Positions 1-7,464 of a DNA stretch of 35,630 nucleotides are shown here, piece after piece. Positions within the stretch are counted from its first letter, which is position 1, and every line of letters begins with the position of its first letter. The DNA comes from Nonomuraea antri (GTDB lineage Bacteria > Actinomycetota > Actinomycetes > Streptosporangiales > Streptosporangiaceae). The notes beneath the pieces were generated by a model that ran no database searches, was not told the origin of the DNA, and saw only the letters and a program-made list of their open reading frames with translations. The position numbers and the translations under genes are program-made. Location of the stretch: the NCBI RefSeq assembly GCF_013283785.1, contig NZ_JABCPZ010000100.1:1-35630 (forward strand). Direction: 5' to 3'.

Positions 1-20
1 GTCACCAGGTGGGGCGGGGG

Positions 21-1502
21 TCACCAGGTGATGTGGAGGGCGGCGGGGCCGCTGTCCGCGCCGTCGTGTGCCCAGGTGACGTCGGCCGCCGGGCCCGCGA
101 GCCGCGCTCCGGGCAGTCGCGCGGCCAGTGCGCCCAGCGCGGCCCGTACCTCGATGCGGGCCAGCGCCGCGCCCAGGCAGTAGTGCACGCCGTGCCCGAA
201 CGCCAGCGACGGGCTGGACTGCCTGCCGGGCAGGAACTCGTCCGGGTCGGGAAAGTGCCGGGGGTCGCGGTTGGCGGCTTCGAGCCGGACCAGGACCATG
301 TCACCGGCGGCGATCGCGGTGCCGGCCAGGTCCAGGTCGGTCTGGGCGAAACGGGGGAAGGGCTCGCCGGTCAGGCCGGACTGCAGGCGCAGCACCTCCT
401 CGACGATCGCGTCCAGCTCGGCCGGGGTCGCCCCGGACACCGTGTCCAGGCGTTCTTCGGCGAGGATCCTGAGGGCTGCGGTGGCGGTGGCGTTGCGTGC
501 CGACAGGTAGCCGGCGGAGACGATCGTGGCCGTCATGGCGATCAGCTCGCCGTCGCTGAGCCGGCCGTCGTCGGCGTCACGTACCGAGATCAGTGAGCTG
601 AGCAGGTCGTCGCCGGGTGCCGCGCGCTTGGCCGCGACCAGCGTCGCCGCGTACCCGGTCAGCGCCTCCCACGACTCGGCGGCCTTGACCAGGTCCTCCT
701 CCGTGCCGAAGACGAAGTCCACGCCGCGCGCGGAGTCGGCCAGCGCGCGAAAGCGGTCGCGGTCGTCGATGTCCACGCCGAGCAGCTCGCTGATCGCGAT
801 GATCGACAGCGGCGTGGCGAGCCCCGCCACCAGATCCGCCACCGGACCGGAGCGGGCGACCCCGGCCACCGGGTCGGCCACCGCACCCGAGCAGGCGAGC
901 CCGGCCACCGGGTCGGCCGCCTGACCGGGGCGAGCGAGTCCGGCTTCCGGGTGGACCGTCGCACCCGAGCGGGCAGGTCCGGGTTCCGGGGCGGCCGTCA
1001 CACCCGAGCGGGCAGGTCCGGGTTCCGGGGCGGCCGTCACACCCGAGCGGGCAGGTCCGGGTTCCGGGGCGGCCGTCACACCCGAGCGGGCAGGTCCGGG
1101 TTCCGGGGCGGCCGTCGCATCCGAACGAGTGGATTCCGCCGCCGGGCCCGTGCGGGCGAGTTCGGCCGCCAGGGCGACGGCGGTTCGGGTGACACGTTGG
1201 TGCAGGGACTTCACGGCTCGCGGGCTGAACGCCTTCGACACCAGCCGCCGCAACCGAGCGTGCGCTTCACCGTCCTGGAACAGGGTCTCGTTGCCCGGGT
1301 GGCCGGCCCCCGGCGGCGCGAGCCCGAATCGGCGGTCCGACAGCACGGCCGCGACGGCCTCGTAGGAGGTGACGAGCCAGGCCTCCGCCCCGCCCGGCGT
1401 GCCGACCCGGGTGACCGGGCCGTGCTCGCGCAGCCGGGCGTAGGCGGGGGGCGGGGAGAGCGGGTCGGGACGGTCGAACGGCAGCGTCATCGTGGTCGTC
1501 AT
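21..1502 (-). CDS. Cytochrome P450 with internal tandem-repeat insertion
   Basis: A haem-thiolate monooxygenase of the soluble bacterial class. The haem-binding motif FGHGVHYCLG has its cysteine at residue 442 and the K-helix ExxR appears as EEVLR. The ATG at 1502 is preceded by GAGGAG at 9 nt spacing. The protein has 493 residues, about 90 more than usual, and the excess is explained by eight 13-residue repeats (residues 126-229) between the C-helix region and the segment PLSIIAISELLGVD. The I-helix, where most P450s have AG(H/D)(E/D)TT, reads AGYLSA: the acidic residue is Leu and the threonine is Ser, so oxygen activation may be atypical. No ferredoxin or reductase gene adjoins it; fdxA at 4724-5050 is a 7Fe type. 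Substrate unknown. The family call is certain; activity with the insertion is an open question. Confidence 0.95.
   Translation of the reverse strand: MTTTMTLPFDRPDPLSPPPAYARLREHGPVTRVGTPGGAEAWLVTSYEAVAAVLSDRRFGLAPPGAGHPGNETLFQDGEAHARLRRLVSKAFSPRAVKSLHQRVTRTAVALAAELARTGPAAESTRSDATAAPEPGPARSGVTAAPEPGPARSGVTAAPEPGPARSGVTAAPEPGPARSGATVHPEAGLARPGQAADPVAGLACSGAVADPVAGVARSGPVADLVAGLATPLSIIAISELLGVDIDDRDRFRALADSARGVDFVFGTEEDLVKAAESWEALTGYAATLVAAKRAAPGDDLLSSLISVRDADDGRLSDGELIAMTATIVSAGYLSARNATATAALRILAEERLDTVSGATPAELDAIVEEVLRLQSGLTGEPFPRFAQTDLDLAGTAIAAGDMVLVRLEAANRDPRHFPDPDEFLPGRQSSPSLAFGHGVHYCLGAALARIEVRAALGALAARLPGARLAGPAADVTWAHDGADSGPAALHITW
816..1127 (-). repeat. In-frame 39-bp minisatellite inside the P450 gene
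   Basis: Eight consecutive 39-bp units (13 residues each) fill exactly 312 bp. The unit closest to the P450 core reads RSGPVADLVAGLA and runs directly into the conserved PLSIIAISELLG segment. Units further upstream in the protein become RSGVTAAPEPGPA, and four successive copies are nearly identical in DNA. The segment just before the array, ARTGPAAES, resembles the native unit ARSGPVADL, so the array probably grew by slippage from the P450's own sequence. Confidence 0.95.
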
Positions 1503-1722
1503 CGGGGTGTGCTCCTCAATCGGTGCAGGCCACAGCCGGTGGTGGGGTGCGTCCGGGTGGCCGTCGTGCGGGTTCGTCCCCAGTTAAGACGTTGACGTCG
1601 CGACAAGGTCAAACGCCCGTCCAGGGCCGGTCCAGGGGATCTCGCGAATCACCCAGGGCTCGCAGGTCACCGGAAACCCGTCTCCGGCCTGCGAAGATGC
1701 TGTCTCCGCGACCAGCCACCCT

Positions 1723-1884
1723 GAAGACCGCCCAACCCGAAGACCGCCCACCCCGGCGACCGCCAACGCCGATGACCAACCGCCCCGACGCCTGACCACC
1801 CATATCGCCGACCACCCATACCGACGAGCACCCAAACCGACGGCCACCGGCAACCACCCGACGACCACTGGCAACCACCCCGAC
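1723..1884. repeat. Degenerate 16-bp tandem array, noncoding
   Basis: The 406-bp gap between the P450 and the hydrolase holds no plausible gene. Its right half is a run of 16-bp units: gaagaccgcccaaccc and gaagaccgcccacccc (1723-1754) differ at one base; looser units follow; then gaccacccatatcgcc, gaccacccataccgac and gagcacccaaaccgac (1794-1841); then two units of 21-22 bp ending at 1884. A 16-bp period is not a multiple of three, which argues against coding. The array ends about 25 bp before the hydrolase start, so it lies in that gene's leader or promoter region. No clear promoter was recognised in it. Confidence 0.8.
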
Positions 1885-1908
1885 GTCCATCGGCAGAGAG
1901 GCTGACGT

Positions 1909-2685
1909 ATGCGTTCGCTGTCCGTGTCCCGGTCCACCGTGTCGTATCGGCGGGAAGGTCATGGGCGCGGGCTGGTGCTCCTGCACGGGAGCGGCAGCGA
2001 CGGCCAGTCGGCGTTCGGCCACCTGATCGGCAGGTTCACCGACATCCGCACGGTCATCACCCCCGATTACGGCGGTTCCGGGCAATCCACCCTGCTACCG
2101 GGCCCGATCTCCCTGGAACTCCTGGTGGAGCAGGCGGCCGCGGTCATCCGCGACGCCACCGACGGCCCGGTGGACCTCCTGGGCTGCTCACTCGGCGCGG
2201 TCGTCGCCTCCGCGACGGCGGCCCGGCATCCCGAGCTGGTGCACCGGCTGGTGCTGATCGCCGGCTGGGCCGACAGCGACGACCCACGCCACCAGATGCT
2301 CTTCGAGACCTGGAAGCGGCTGGAGGCACTCGACGGCGAGCTGAGCACCCGGTTCGGGCTGTCGCTGGCGTTCAGCCCGGACTTCCTGTCGGGGCTGGGC
2401 CACGACCGGGTGGCCGAACTCGCCGCCGCCCGGCCTGCTTCCGGCCTGGACCGGCGCCTCGACCTGGGCCTGCGCATCGACACCCGCGCCCTGCTGCGCG
2501 CGATCGGCGCGCCCACGCTGGTCGTCGGGCTGACGCAGGACTACCTGGTGCCGGTGCACCGGGTGCGGGTCGTCCACAAGTCGATCCCGGGAAGCCAGTA
2601 CACCGAGATCGACAGCGGCCACGCCGTCACGCTGGAGAAGCCGGACGAGCTGGTGCATCTCATCCGCACCTTCCTCGACGACTGA
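1909..2685 (+). CDS. Alpha/beta-fold hydrolase
   Basis: A 258-residue cytosolic serine hydrolase of the alpha/beta superfamily. The nucleophile elbow is GCSLG with Ser94, the acid is probably Asp211 (LTQDYLVP) and the histidine is His238 (DSGHAV), all in canonical order. LHGSGSDG near residue 25 forms the oxyanion-hole HGxG-like loop. The ATG has a GAGAGG site 6 nt upstream. Length matches small esterase or haloperoxidase-like members. It is divergent from the P450 and might act in the same pathway, but nothing in the sequence proves this. Substrate unknown. Confidence 0.92.
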   Translation: MRSLSVSRSTVSYRREGHGRGLVLLHGSGSDGQSAFGHLIGRFTDIRTVITPDYGGSGQSTLLPGPISLELLVEQAAAVIRDATDGPVDLLGCSLGAVVASATAARHPELVHRLVLIAGWADSDDPRHQMLFETWKRLEALDGELSTRFGLSLAFSPDFLSGLGHDRVAELAAARPASGLDRRLDLGLRIDTRALLRAIGAPTLVVGLTQDYLVPVHRVRVVHKSIPGSQYTEIDSGHAVTLEKPDELVHLIRTFLDD

Positions 2686-2710
2686 TCCAGGGACCGGCCG
2701 GAGCCGCCGA

Positions 2711-2723
2711 CGCGCGAAGCGCG
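2711..2723. terminator. Short GC hairpin between convergent genes
   Basis: cgcgc-gaa-gcgcg gives a 5-bp stem with a 3-nt loop in the 56-bp gap between the hydrolase and the convergent DUF4178 gene. It has no T-run. It is short, and could be chance in DNA this GC-rich. Confidence 0.3.
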
Positions 2724-2741
2724 CCATGTCCCAGCGGCGGG

Positions 2742-3416
2742 TCAGGAGGCGCGGGTGACGATGGTGATGGAGCCCGGCGGGAGGGGCTGGGCGTAGCTGG
2801 CGGTCCAGCCGCTGCCCTGGATGCGTTCGAACGACAGCAGGCGCCCGTCCGAGGCCCGGTAGTCGGCGAAGTCGAGCAGGCCGCGGTCCGGGTTGCCGGT
2901 GTTCCCCTCCGAGCGGAACGCCGCCGTGCCGCGTTCGATCGGGAAGAACTCCATGCCCTCCATGATGAGCATGCTCTTGGCCGGCACCATGCCCTGGGTC
3001 GGCACCTCGGTCCAGATCAGGACCTCCAGGTGGGACGGCTCGCCGGGCGACATGCCCTGGCGTACCTCGACCGACAGCCACTGTAAGCGGCGGGCGCCGT
3101 CGCGCAGCAGGTATTCGGTCCACTCCTGGCCCTGCCAGGAGACGTGGACGGCGCCGAGCACGCGGGCGGGCGCGCCGTGCACCTCGATCCGGTCACCGAC
3201 CTGGATCGTGCGCGGATCTGCGTAGTCGGTACCGGCATGCCCCACGACGCTCACCGGCGCCGGCATCGGGGTCTCGATCGGGACGACCTCGACCTCGACC
3301 GGCGGCGCGCTGGAGCGGCCCTTCCTGTCCTGCCGCATCGTGGCCCAGAAGGCCCCGAGCAGCAACAGGACGGTGGCGATGCTCAGCCCGAGTACGACCA
3401 TGGAGGTCATGCTCAT
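2742..3416 (-). CDS. DUF4178 domain protein, membrane-anchored
   Basis: A 224-residue protein with one N-terminal hydrophobic helix (about residues 6-25, VVLGLSIATVLLLLGAFWA) followed by RQDRK, giving an N-out or signal-anchor topology. A proline/valine-rich linker leads to a globular domain from about residue 65. That domain carries the DUF4178 pattern: a beta-rich unit with WTEYLLRDG and WLSVEV, followed by a second half. DUF4178 proteins are often found near polyamine-synthesis and membrane-protein genes in actinobacteria; no biochemical role is established that I can name. Three ATGs lie close together (residues 1, 3 and 6), so the exact start is uncertain by a few residues. It is transcribed in the same direction as dapC, but a 125-bp gap suggests its own promoter. 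Confidence 0.8.
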   Translation of the reverse strand: MSMTSMVVLGLSIATVLLLLGAFWATMRQDRKGRSSAPPVEVEVVPIETPMPAPVSVVGHAGTDYADPRTIQVGDRIEVHGAPARVLGAVHVSWQGQEWTEYLLRDGARRLQWLSVEVRQGMSPGEPSHLEVLIWTEVPTQGMVPAKSMLIMEGMEFFPIERGTAAFRSEGNTGNPDRGLLDFADYRASDGRLLSFERIQGSGWTASYAQPLPPGSITIVTRAS

Positions 3417-3541
3417 CGGTCAGCTGCTCCACTCGCGGTCTGCCTCGGCGAACGCCCTTATCGAATTGTGCCTGTCGACTTACGCCTGTCGGCTCATGCT
3501 TCCTGCCGCCTCATGCTCGTGCTCTGCTCTGACGCGGGATC

Positions 3542-4612
3542 CTACTGGAGGCGGCGGACCGCCGCACCGATGCGCTCGTCCGTAGCCGTGATGGCGATGC
3601 GGATGTGCCGCCCACCTGCTGATCCATAGAAATCACCCGGCGCGACCAAAATCCCGATTTCGGAGAGCTTGCTTACCTGGTCCCACGCGCTCTGCCCGTT
3701 GGTCGCCCAGAAGTAGAGACCGGCGGTGGAGTGTTCGATGGTCCAGCCGGCCTGCTCAAGGGCCGGCCTGAGCAGCGTGCGCCGGGCCGCGTAGCGCTCG
3801 CGCTGCTGGTCGGCGTGCACGTCGTCGGCGAACGCGGCCGACATGGCGGCCTGTACGGGCGCCGGCATCAGCATGCCCGCGTGCTTGCGGATCTCCAGCA
3901 GCCGCTTGACCAGGGCGGGATCGCCCGTCACGAACCCGGCCCGGTACCCGGCCAGGTTCGAGCGCTTGGACAGAGAGTGAACCGCGAGCAGCCCCTCGTG
4001 GGAGCCGCCGCAGATGTCGGGGTGCAGGATCGACATCGGCCGCTCTTCCCAGCCCAGCTCGAGGTAGCACTCGTCGGAGGCCACCACCGTGCCGCGCTCG
4101 CGCGCCCACGAGACCACCTTGCGCAGATGCTCGGGCGGCAGTACGCGCCCCGTGGGGTTGCCTGGAGAGTTCACCCAGACCAGGTCGACGTGCTGGGGCC
4201 CGAGCGCCAGCAGCCCGTCGGAGGCCACGCCCGCCGCCCCGGCCAGCCGGGCGCCCACGTCGTAGGTGGGGTAGGCCAGTTCGGGGAAGACGACCCGCTT
4301 GGCGCCGAGGTAGGTCGGCAGCCAGGCGACGAACTCCTTGGTGCCGATCAGCGGCAGCACGTCGTGCTGCTCGACGCCCACGCCGTGCCGCCTGCGCAGC
4401 CAGCCGGCCGCCGACTCGCGCAGGCCCTTGGTGCCGTGCGTGAGCGGGTAGCCGGGGCTGTCGGCGGCCTGGACCAGCGCCGCCTGGACGATCTCGGGCA
4501 CCGGATCGACGGGCGTGCCGACCGACAGGTCGACGATCCCGTCGGGGTGGGCCAGCGCGCGCTCCTTGTACGGCTCCAGCCGGTCCCAGGGGAAGTCAGG
4601 CAGTTTGTTCAC
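3542..4612 (-). CDS. dapC: Succinyldiaminopimelate transaminase (DapC)
   Basis: A PLP-dependent aminotransferase of fold type I, 356 residues, matching the actinobacterial DapC family. It transfers an amino group from glutamate to N-succinyl-2-amino-6-ketopimelate in the lysine/meso-diaminopimelate pathway, supplying cell-wall cross-links. Visible family features are an N-terminal LPDFPWDRLEPYKERA, the substrate-region LSVGTPVDPVP, WVNSPGNPTGRVLPPEHL, and the PLP lysine in HSLSKRSNLAGYRAGF. The GTG at 4612 has GGAG about 10 nt upstream. It lies 111 bp downstream of fdxA on the same strand, and this fdxA-dapC order is common in actinobacteria. Confidence 0.95.
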   Translation of the reverse strand: MNKLPDFPWDRLEPYKERALAHPDGIVDLSVGTPVDPVPEIVQAALVQAADSPGYPLTHGTKGLRESAAGWLRRRHGVGVEQHDVLPLIGTKEFVAWLPTYLGAKRVVFPELAYPTYDVGARLAGAAGVASDGLLALGPQHVDLVWVNSPGNPTGRVLPPEHLRKVVSWARERGTVVASDECYLELGWEERPMSILHPDICGGSHEGLLAVHSLSKRSNLAGYRAGFVTGDPALVKRLLEIRKHAGMLMPAPVQAAMSAAFADDVHADQQRERYAARRTLLRPALEQAGWTIEHSTAGLYFWATNGQSAWDQVSKLSEIGILVAPGDFYGSAGGRHIRIAITATDERIGAAVRRLQ

Positions 4613-4723
4613 GTTTCTGGTTCTCCAGGGTGTCCGTTGCCGTACCGGGCCCGCGAACGCCGGCAGCGCCCATGCGAGGGCAGCACGCGATGGTGGCCCC
4701 GCACAGGCGTCGCCGTCGGCGTA

Positions 4724-5050
4724 TCAGTGCTCTTCGGCCTGCGGCGGCAGCGCTGCCACGACCGGGTGGTCCTTCTCGATCTTGCCGACCTTCGAGGCGC
4801 CACCGGGCGAGCCGAGGTCCTCGAAGAAGTCCACGTTCGCCTTGTAGAAGTCCTTCCACTGCTCAGGAAGGTCGTCCTCGTAGAAAATGGCCTCGACGGG
4901 GCACACAGGCTCGCACGCGCCGCAGTCCACGCACTCGTCGGGGTGGATGTAAAGCATGCGCTCGCCCTCGTAGATGCAATCAACGGGGCATTCCTCGATG
5001 CACGCCTTGTCCAGGACGTCCACGCAAGGCTGCGCGATGACGTAGGTCAC
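4724..5050 (-). CDS. fdxA: 7Fe ferredoxin (FdxA type)
   Basis: A 108-residue ferredoxin. The N-terminal cluster region ACIEECPVDCIYEG has the spacing typical of a [3Fe-4S] site with one replaced cysteine, and the second, CVDCGACEPVCPVEAI, is a full CxxCxxCxxxCP [4Fe-4S] motif. The C-terminal extension (EQWKDFYKANVDFFEDLG) is characteristic of FdxA rather than minimal 2[4Fe-4S] ferredoxins. Start GTG at 5050 has AAGGAG six nt upstream. It is a low-potential electron carrier in the cytosol; its partner is unknown, and the P450 3.2 kb away cannot be assigned to it from location alone. Confidence 0.96.
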   Translation of the reverse strand: MTYVIAQPCVDVLDKACIEECPVDCIYEGERMLYIHPDECVDCGACEPVCPVEAIFYEDDLPEQWKDFYKANVDFFEDLGSPGGASKVGKIEKDHPVVAALPPQAEEH

Positions 5051-5099
5051 CTCGAGCTCCTTCTTCTCCGCACCATGGCATGACTCTGACCGCGGTTTG

Positions 5100-5110
5100 C
5101 TAGGGCCTAG
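5100..5110. promoter_or_regulatory. Palindrome in fdxA / SH3-protein divergent region
   Basis: ctagggcctag is an 11-bp palindrome about a central base, in the 105-bp divergent interval between fdxA and the small gene at 5156. It is AT-richer than its surroundings. It could be a regulator site or part of overlapping promoters; no known regulator consensus is recognised. Confidence 0.3.
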
Positions 5111-5155
5111 TATTGCCGTCCTTGCCAGCTGGCCGAAACGGAGGGTGGCAAACTC

Positions 5156-5386
5156 ATGGCCGGACGCCTCGTGATCGCGATCACAACACAGGACATAGGG
5201 GCCCGGATCACCACGCGCAGACGGGTTTCCGGCGGGTTCTCCGACGCGGTCGGGATTCTCGAATCCTGGGACGACGGCGTGTTGCGGGTACGCAAGCGCG
5301 ACGGCTCGCTGGTGGAGATTCCCGAAGAGATGCTGGTGGCGGCCAAGGTGGTTCCGGTCGCGCCTCCTAGACCTGGGCGGATGTAG
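5156..5386 (+). CDS. Stand-alone SH3-like domain, Rv0428c N-terminal type
   Basis: A 76-residue basic protein. Its pattern (RITTRRRVSGG, then DAVGILESWDDGVLRVRKRDG, then VEIPEEMLVAAKVVP) matches the SH3-like beta-barrel that begins Rv0428c-family GNAT acetyltransferases. In that family the barrel is followed by about 200 residues of acetyltransferase; here a TAG stop comes directly after PPRPGRM and the next gene starts 17 bp later, so no catalytic domain is present. The ATG has GGAGGG 10 nt upstream. Either this is a remnant of a truncated acetyltransferase or a functional single-domain protein. The codon bias is normal and the frame is clean, which favours retention. Confidence 0.7.
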   Translation: MAGRLVIAITTQDIGARITTRRRVSGGFSDAVGILESWDDGVLRVRKRDGSLVEIPEEMLVAAKVVPVAPPRPGRM

Positions 5387-5403
5387 CGGTAAGTATTCGT
5401 TCT

Positions 5404-6474
5404 GTGACCGTACGTACCTGCGCCGCCGCAGCCGCCCTCGTCGTCAGCGCCGGATGCGGCGCGTCATCTTCGGAAATGTCCACCGATGCCACCAAACCGC
5501 TCGGCCCGGTCAACGCCAAGGCCGCCTCGCTCAAGGAGGGATTCGGCAGCCTCGACCGGCTCGCCGAGACCGCCAAGCAGGAGGGCACGCTCAACGTGAT
5601 CGCCCTGCCCCGCGACTGGGTCAACTTCGGCGAGGTCATCGACACCTTCGCCGACAAGTACGGCATCAAGGTCAACGAACTCGAACCGACCGCCAGCAGC
5701 AAGCGCGAGATCGACGCCGCCGCCCAGCTCAAGCCGGACGTGTTCGATCTCACTCTCGACGTGGCCGTGGCCTCGGCCGACAAGTTCGCGCCGTACCGGG
5801 TGACGGGCTGGCAGGACCTGCCCGACCACATCAAGGACTCGTCGGGCGCCTGGTACGGCGCCTACGGCGGCTACATGTCGATCGGGTACGACCCGCGTGC
5901 CGTCAAGCCGCCGGCCACGTTCAACGACCTGCTCAAACCCGAGTACCGGGTGGCGCTGAACGGCGACCCGCTGCGTTCCGCGGCCGCGTTCCAGGGCGTC
6001 ATGGCCGCGTCCATGCAGGGCGGGGTGCCCTCGGCGGCGCGCGGGGTCGAACTGTTCGCCAAGCTCAAGCAGAGCGGCCGGCTCACCGAGCCGGCCAAGG
6101 CCAACGTGATCGTCAACTGGGACCACCTCAACGCCGGACGCAGCGCGGGCGCCGGCGACTCCTGGGCCGTGACGATCCCGCGTGACGCGCCGCTGGGCGC
6201 CTACCACGTGCAGGCGATCAGCAAGACGGCCCCGCACCCGGCCGCCGCCCGCCTGTGGCAGGAATTCCTGTTCTCGGACGAGGGCCAGAACCTGCTCCAG
6301 AAGGGCTACGCCCGCCCGGCCCGCGGCGAGGCCATGCTCATGAAGGGCACGCTCGACACCGAGCAGGCGGCCAAGCTGCCCAAGGCTCCCGGCCCGCCCG
6401 TGATGCTGACGATTCCGCAGGCAGACGCGGCGAAGGCGTACCTGAAGAAGGAATGGGCGAAGAGCGTGGGATGA
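5404..6474 (+). CDS. ABC-type solute-binding lipoprotein (orphan)
   Basis: A 356-residue extracytoplasmic binding protein of the spermidine/putrescine- or iron-type (family 1/8) group. The N-terminus MTVRTCAAAAALVVSAGC is a short signal peptide with lipobox VSAGC, cysteine at residue 18, so it should be lipid-anchored outside the membrane. The mature part shows AKQEGTLNVIALPRDW, DVFDLTLDVAVASADKF, NVIVNWDHLNAG and WQEFLFSDEGQNLLQKGYARP, typical of this fold. No permease or ATPase gene adjoins it: upstream is the SH3-domain gene, downstream a methyltransferase. The ligand cannot be told. The GTG start follows a weak GGTAAG. Confidence 0.85.
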   Translation: MTVRTCAAAAALVVSAGCGASSSEMSTDATKPLGPVNAKAASLKEGFGSLDRLAETAKQEGTLNVIALPRDWVNFGEVIDTFADKYGIKVNELEPTASSKREIDAAAQLKPDVFDLTLDVAVASADKFAPYRVTGWQDLPDHIKDSSGAWYGAYGGYMSIGYDPRAVKPPATFNDLLKPEYRVALNGDPLRSAAAFQGVMAASMQGGVPSAARGVELFAKLKQSGRLTEPAKANVIVNWDHLNAGRSAGAGDSWAVTIPRDAPLGAYHVQAISKTAPHPAAARLWQEFLFSDEGQNLLQKGYARPARGEAMLMKGTLDTEQAAKLPKAPGPPVMLTIPQADAAKAYLKKEWAKSVG

Positions 6475-6548
6475 GTCCGTTGTGACTTGATATGTCGTAG
6501 AGACTTTCAGCCTCTAAAGTGAACAGACAGCACGGCCACGGGGGCCCG

Positions 6549-7352
6549 ATGTCTGACGAATGTGAGCTGATCGTCTTGCGATATGACGCACCGAGCTTGG
6601 AGCGGTGGAACAGTCGCGCCTACGACAGCAGTTTCGGTTACGTCTCCACCCAGGGCGCGCCACTGGTAGACCTGCTGGACCCGCGGCCGGGCGAACGCGT
6701 GCTCGACCTCGGCTGCGGCACCGGAGTGCTCACCGCGCAGATCGCCTTCAGAGGCGCCGAGGTGCTCGGCATCGACGGCTCCTCGGCGATGATCGAGAAA
6801 GCGCTGGCCCAGTACCCGGGAATCAACTTCATCATCGGCGACGGCCACGACTTCACCGTGGCCCAGCCGTACGACGCCGTCTTCTCCAACGCGGCGCTGC
6901 ACTGGATGAGCCGCGACCCGGCGGCCGTCATCGCCAACGTGCGCGAATCGCTCATGCCCGGCGGCCGGTTCGTCGCCGAGATGGGCGGCGCGGGCAACTG
7001 CGCGGAACTGACCGCCGCCATGCTCACCGCCTGGCGCGAGTACGGCCTGCGCGAACCCGACCTGCCGTGGTACTTCCCCACACCCGCCGAGTACGCCAGA
7101 CGACTCGAACAGGAGGGCTTCGTGGTGCGGCTGCTCGAATACTTCGACCGGCCGACACCGCTCGACGAATGCCCTCGCGGAGCCGCGGACTGGGTCCGGA
7201 TGTTCGCCTCTTCGGCCATCGAAGGACTTCCACCTGAAATCGTGGAACCCCTGCTCGGACGCGTGAACGAGCTCGCCGCGCCCGCTCTTCGCAGGGAGAC
7301 TGTCTGGATGGCCGACTACGTGCGTCTACGCTTTGCCGCTGTTCGGCGTTGA
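6549..7352 (+). CDS. Class I SAM-dependent methyltransferase
   Basis: A 267-residue methyltransferase resembling trans-aconitate methyltransferase. Motif I is VLDLGCGTGVL at about residues 51-61, followed by EVLGIDGSSAMIEKA (motif II acidic residue in D of GIDGS) and DAVFSNAALHWM (motif IV/V region); NVRESLMPGGRFVAEMGG is the typical post-motif segment. The ATG at 6549 with a G-rich stretch just upstream and sequence MSDECELIV is preferred. An in-frame GTG at 6519 would add ten residues without family support. The real methyl acceptor is unknown. Confidence 0.88.
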   Translation: MSDECELIVLRYDAPSLERWNSRAYDSSFGYVSTQGAPLVDLLDPRPGERVLDLGCGTGVLTAQIAFRGAEVLGIDGSSAMIEKALAQYPGINFIIGDGHDFTVAQPYDAVFSNAALHWMSRDPAAVIANVRESLMPGGRFVAEMGGAGNCAELTAAMLTAWREYGLREPDLPWYFPTPAEYARRLEQEGFVVRLLEYFDRPTPLDECPRGAADWVRMFASSAIEGLPPEIVEPLLGRVNELAAPALRRETVWMADYVRLRFAAVRR

Positions 7353-7464
7353 TGCGTCGTGCATGATGCGTAGGGCTGTTTTGCCGGACTATGGTCTGTT
7401 CCGTGGGCGGCGAGATTATGGCTGCACCGCTGCGGCGGCGTGAGGGGCTGGTGAACGGAACGGG

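Noticed and set aside
951..1130. Possible CRISPR-like array in the P450 repeats
   Set aside because: There are no spacers: units are contiguous, 39 bp, in frame, and encode protein repeats.
1584..2085. Minus-strand frames crossing the 16-bp array
   Set aside because: The 16-bp period shifts frame at each unit and the translation is W/V/G low complexity; no ribosome site or family match.
6504..6520. actttcagcctctaaagt hairpin before the methyltransferase
   Set aside because: Only a 5-bp stem; could be chance, and no regulator is known for it.
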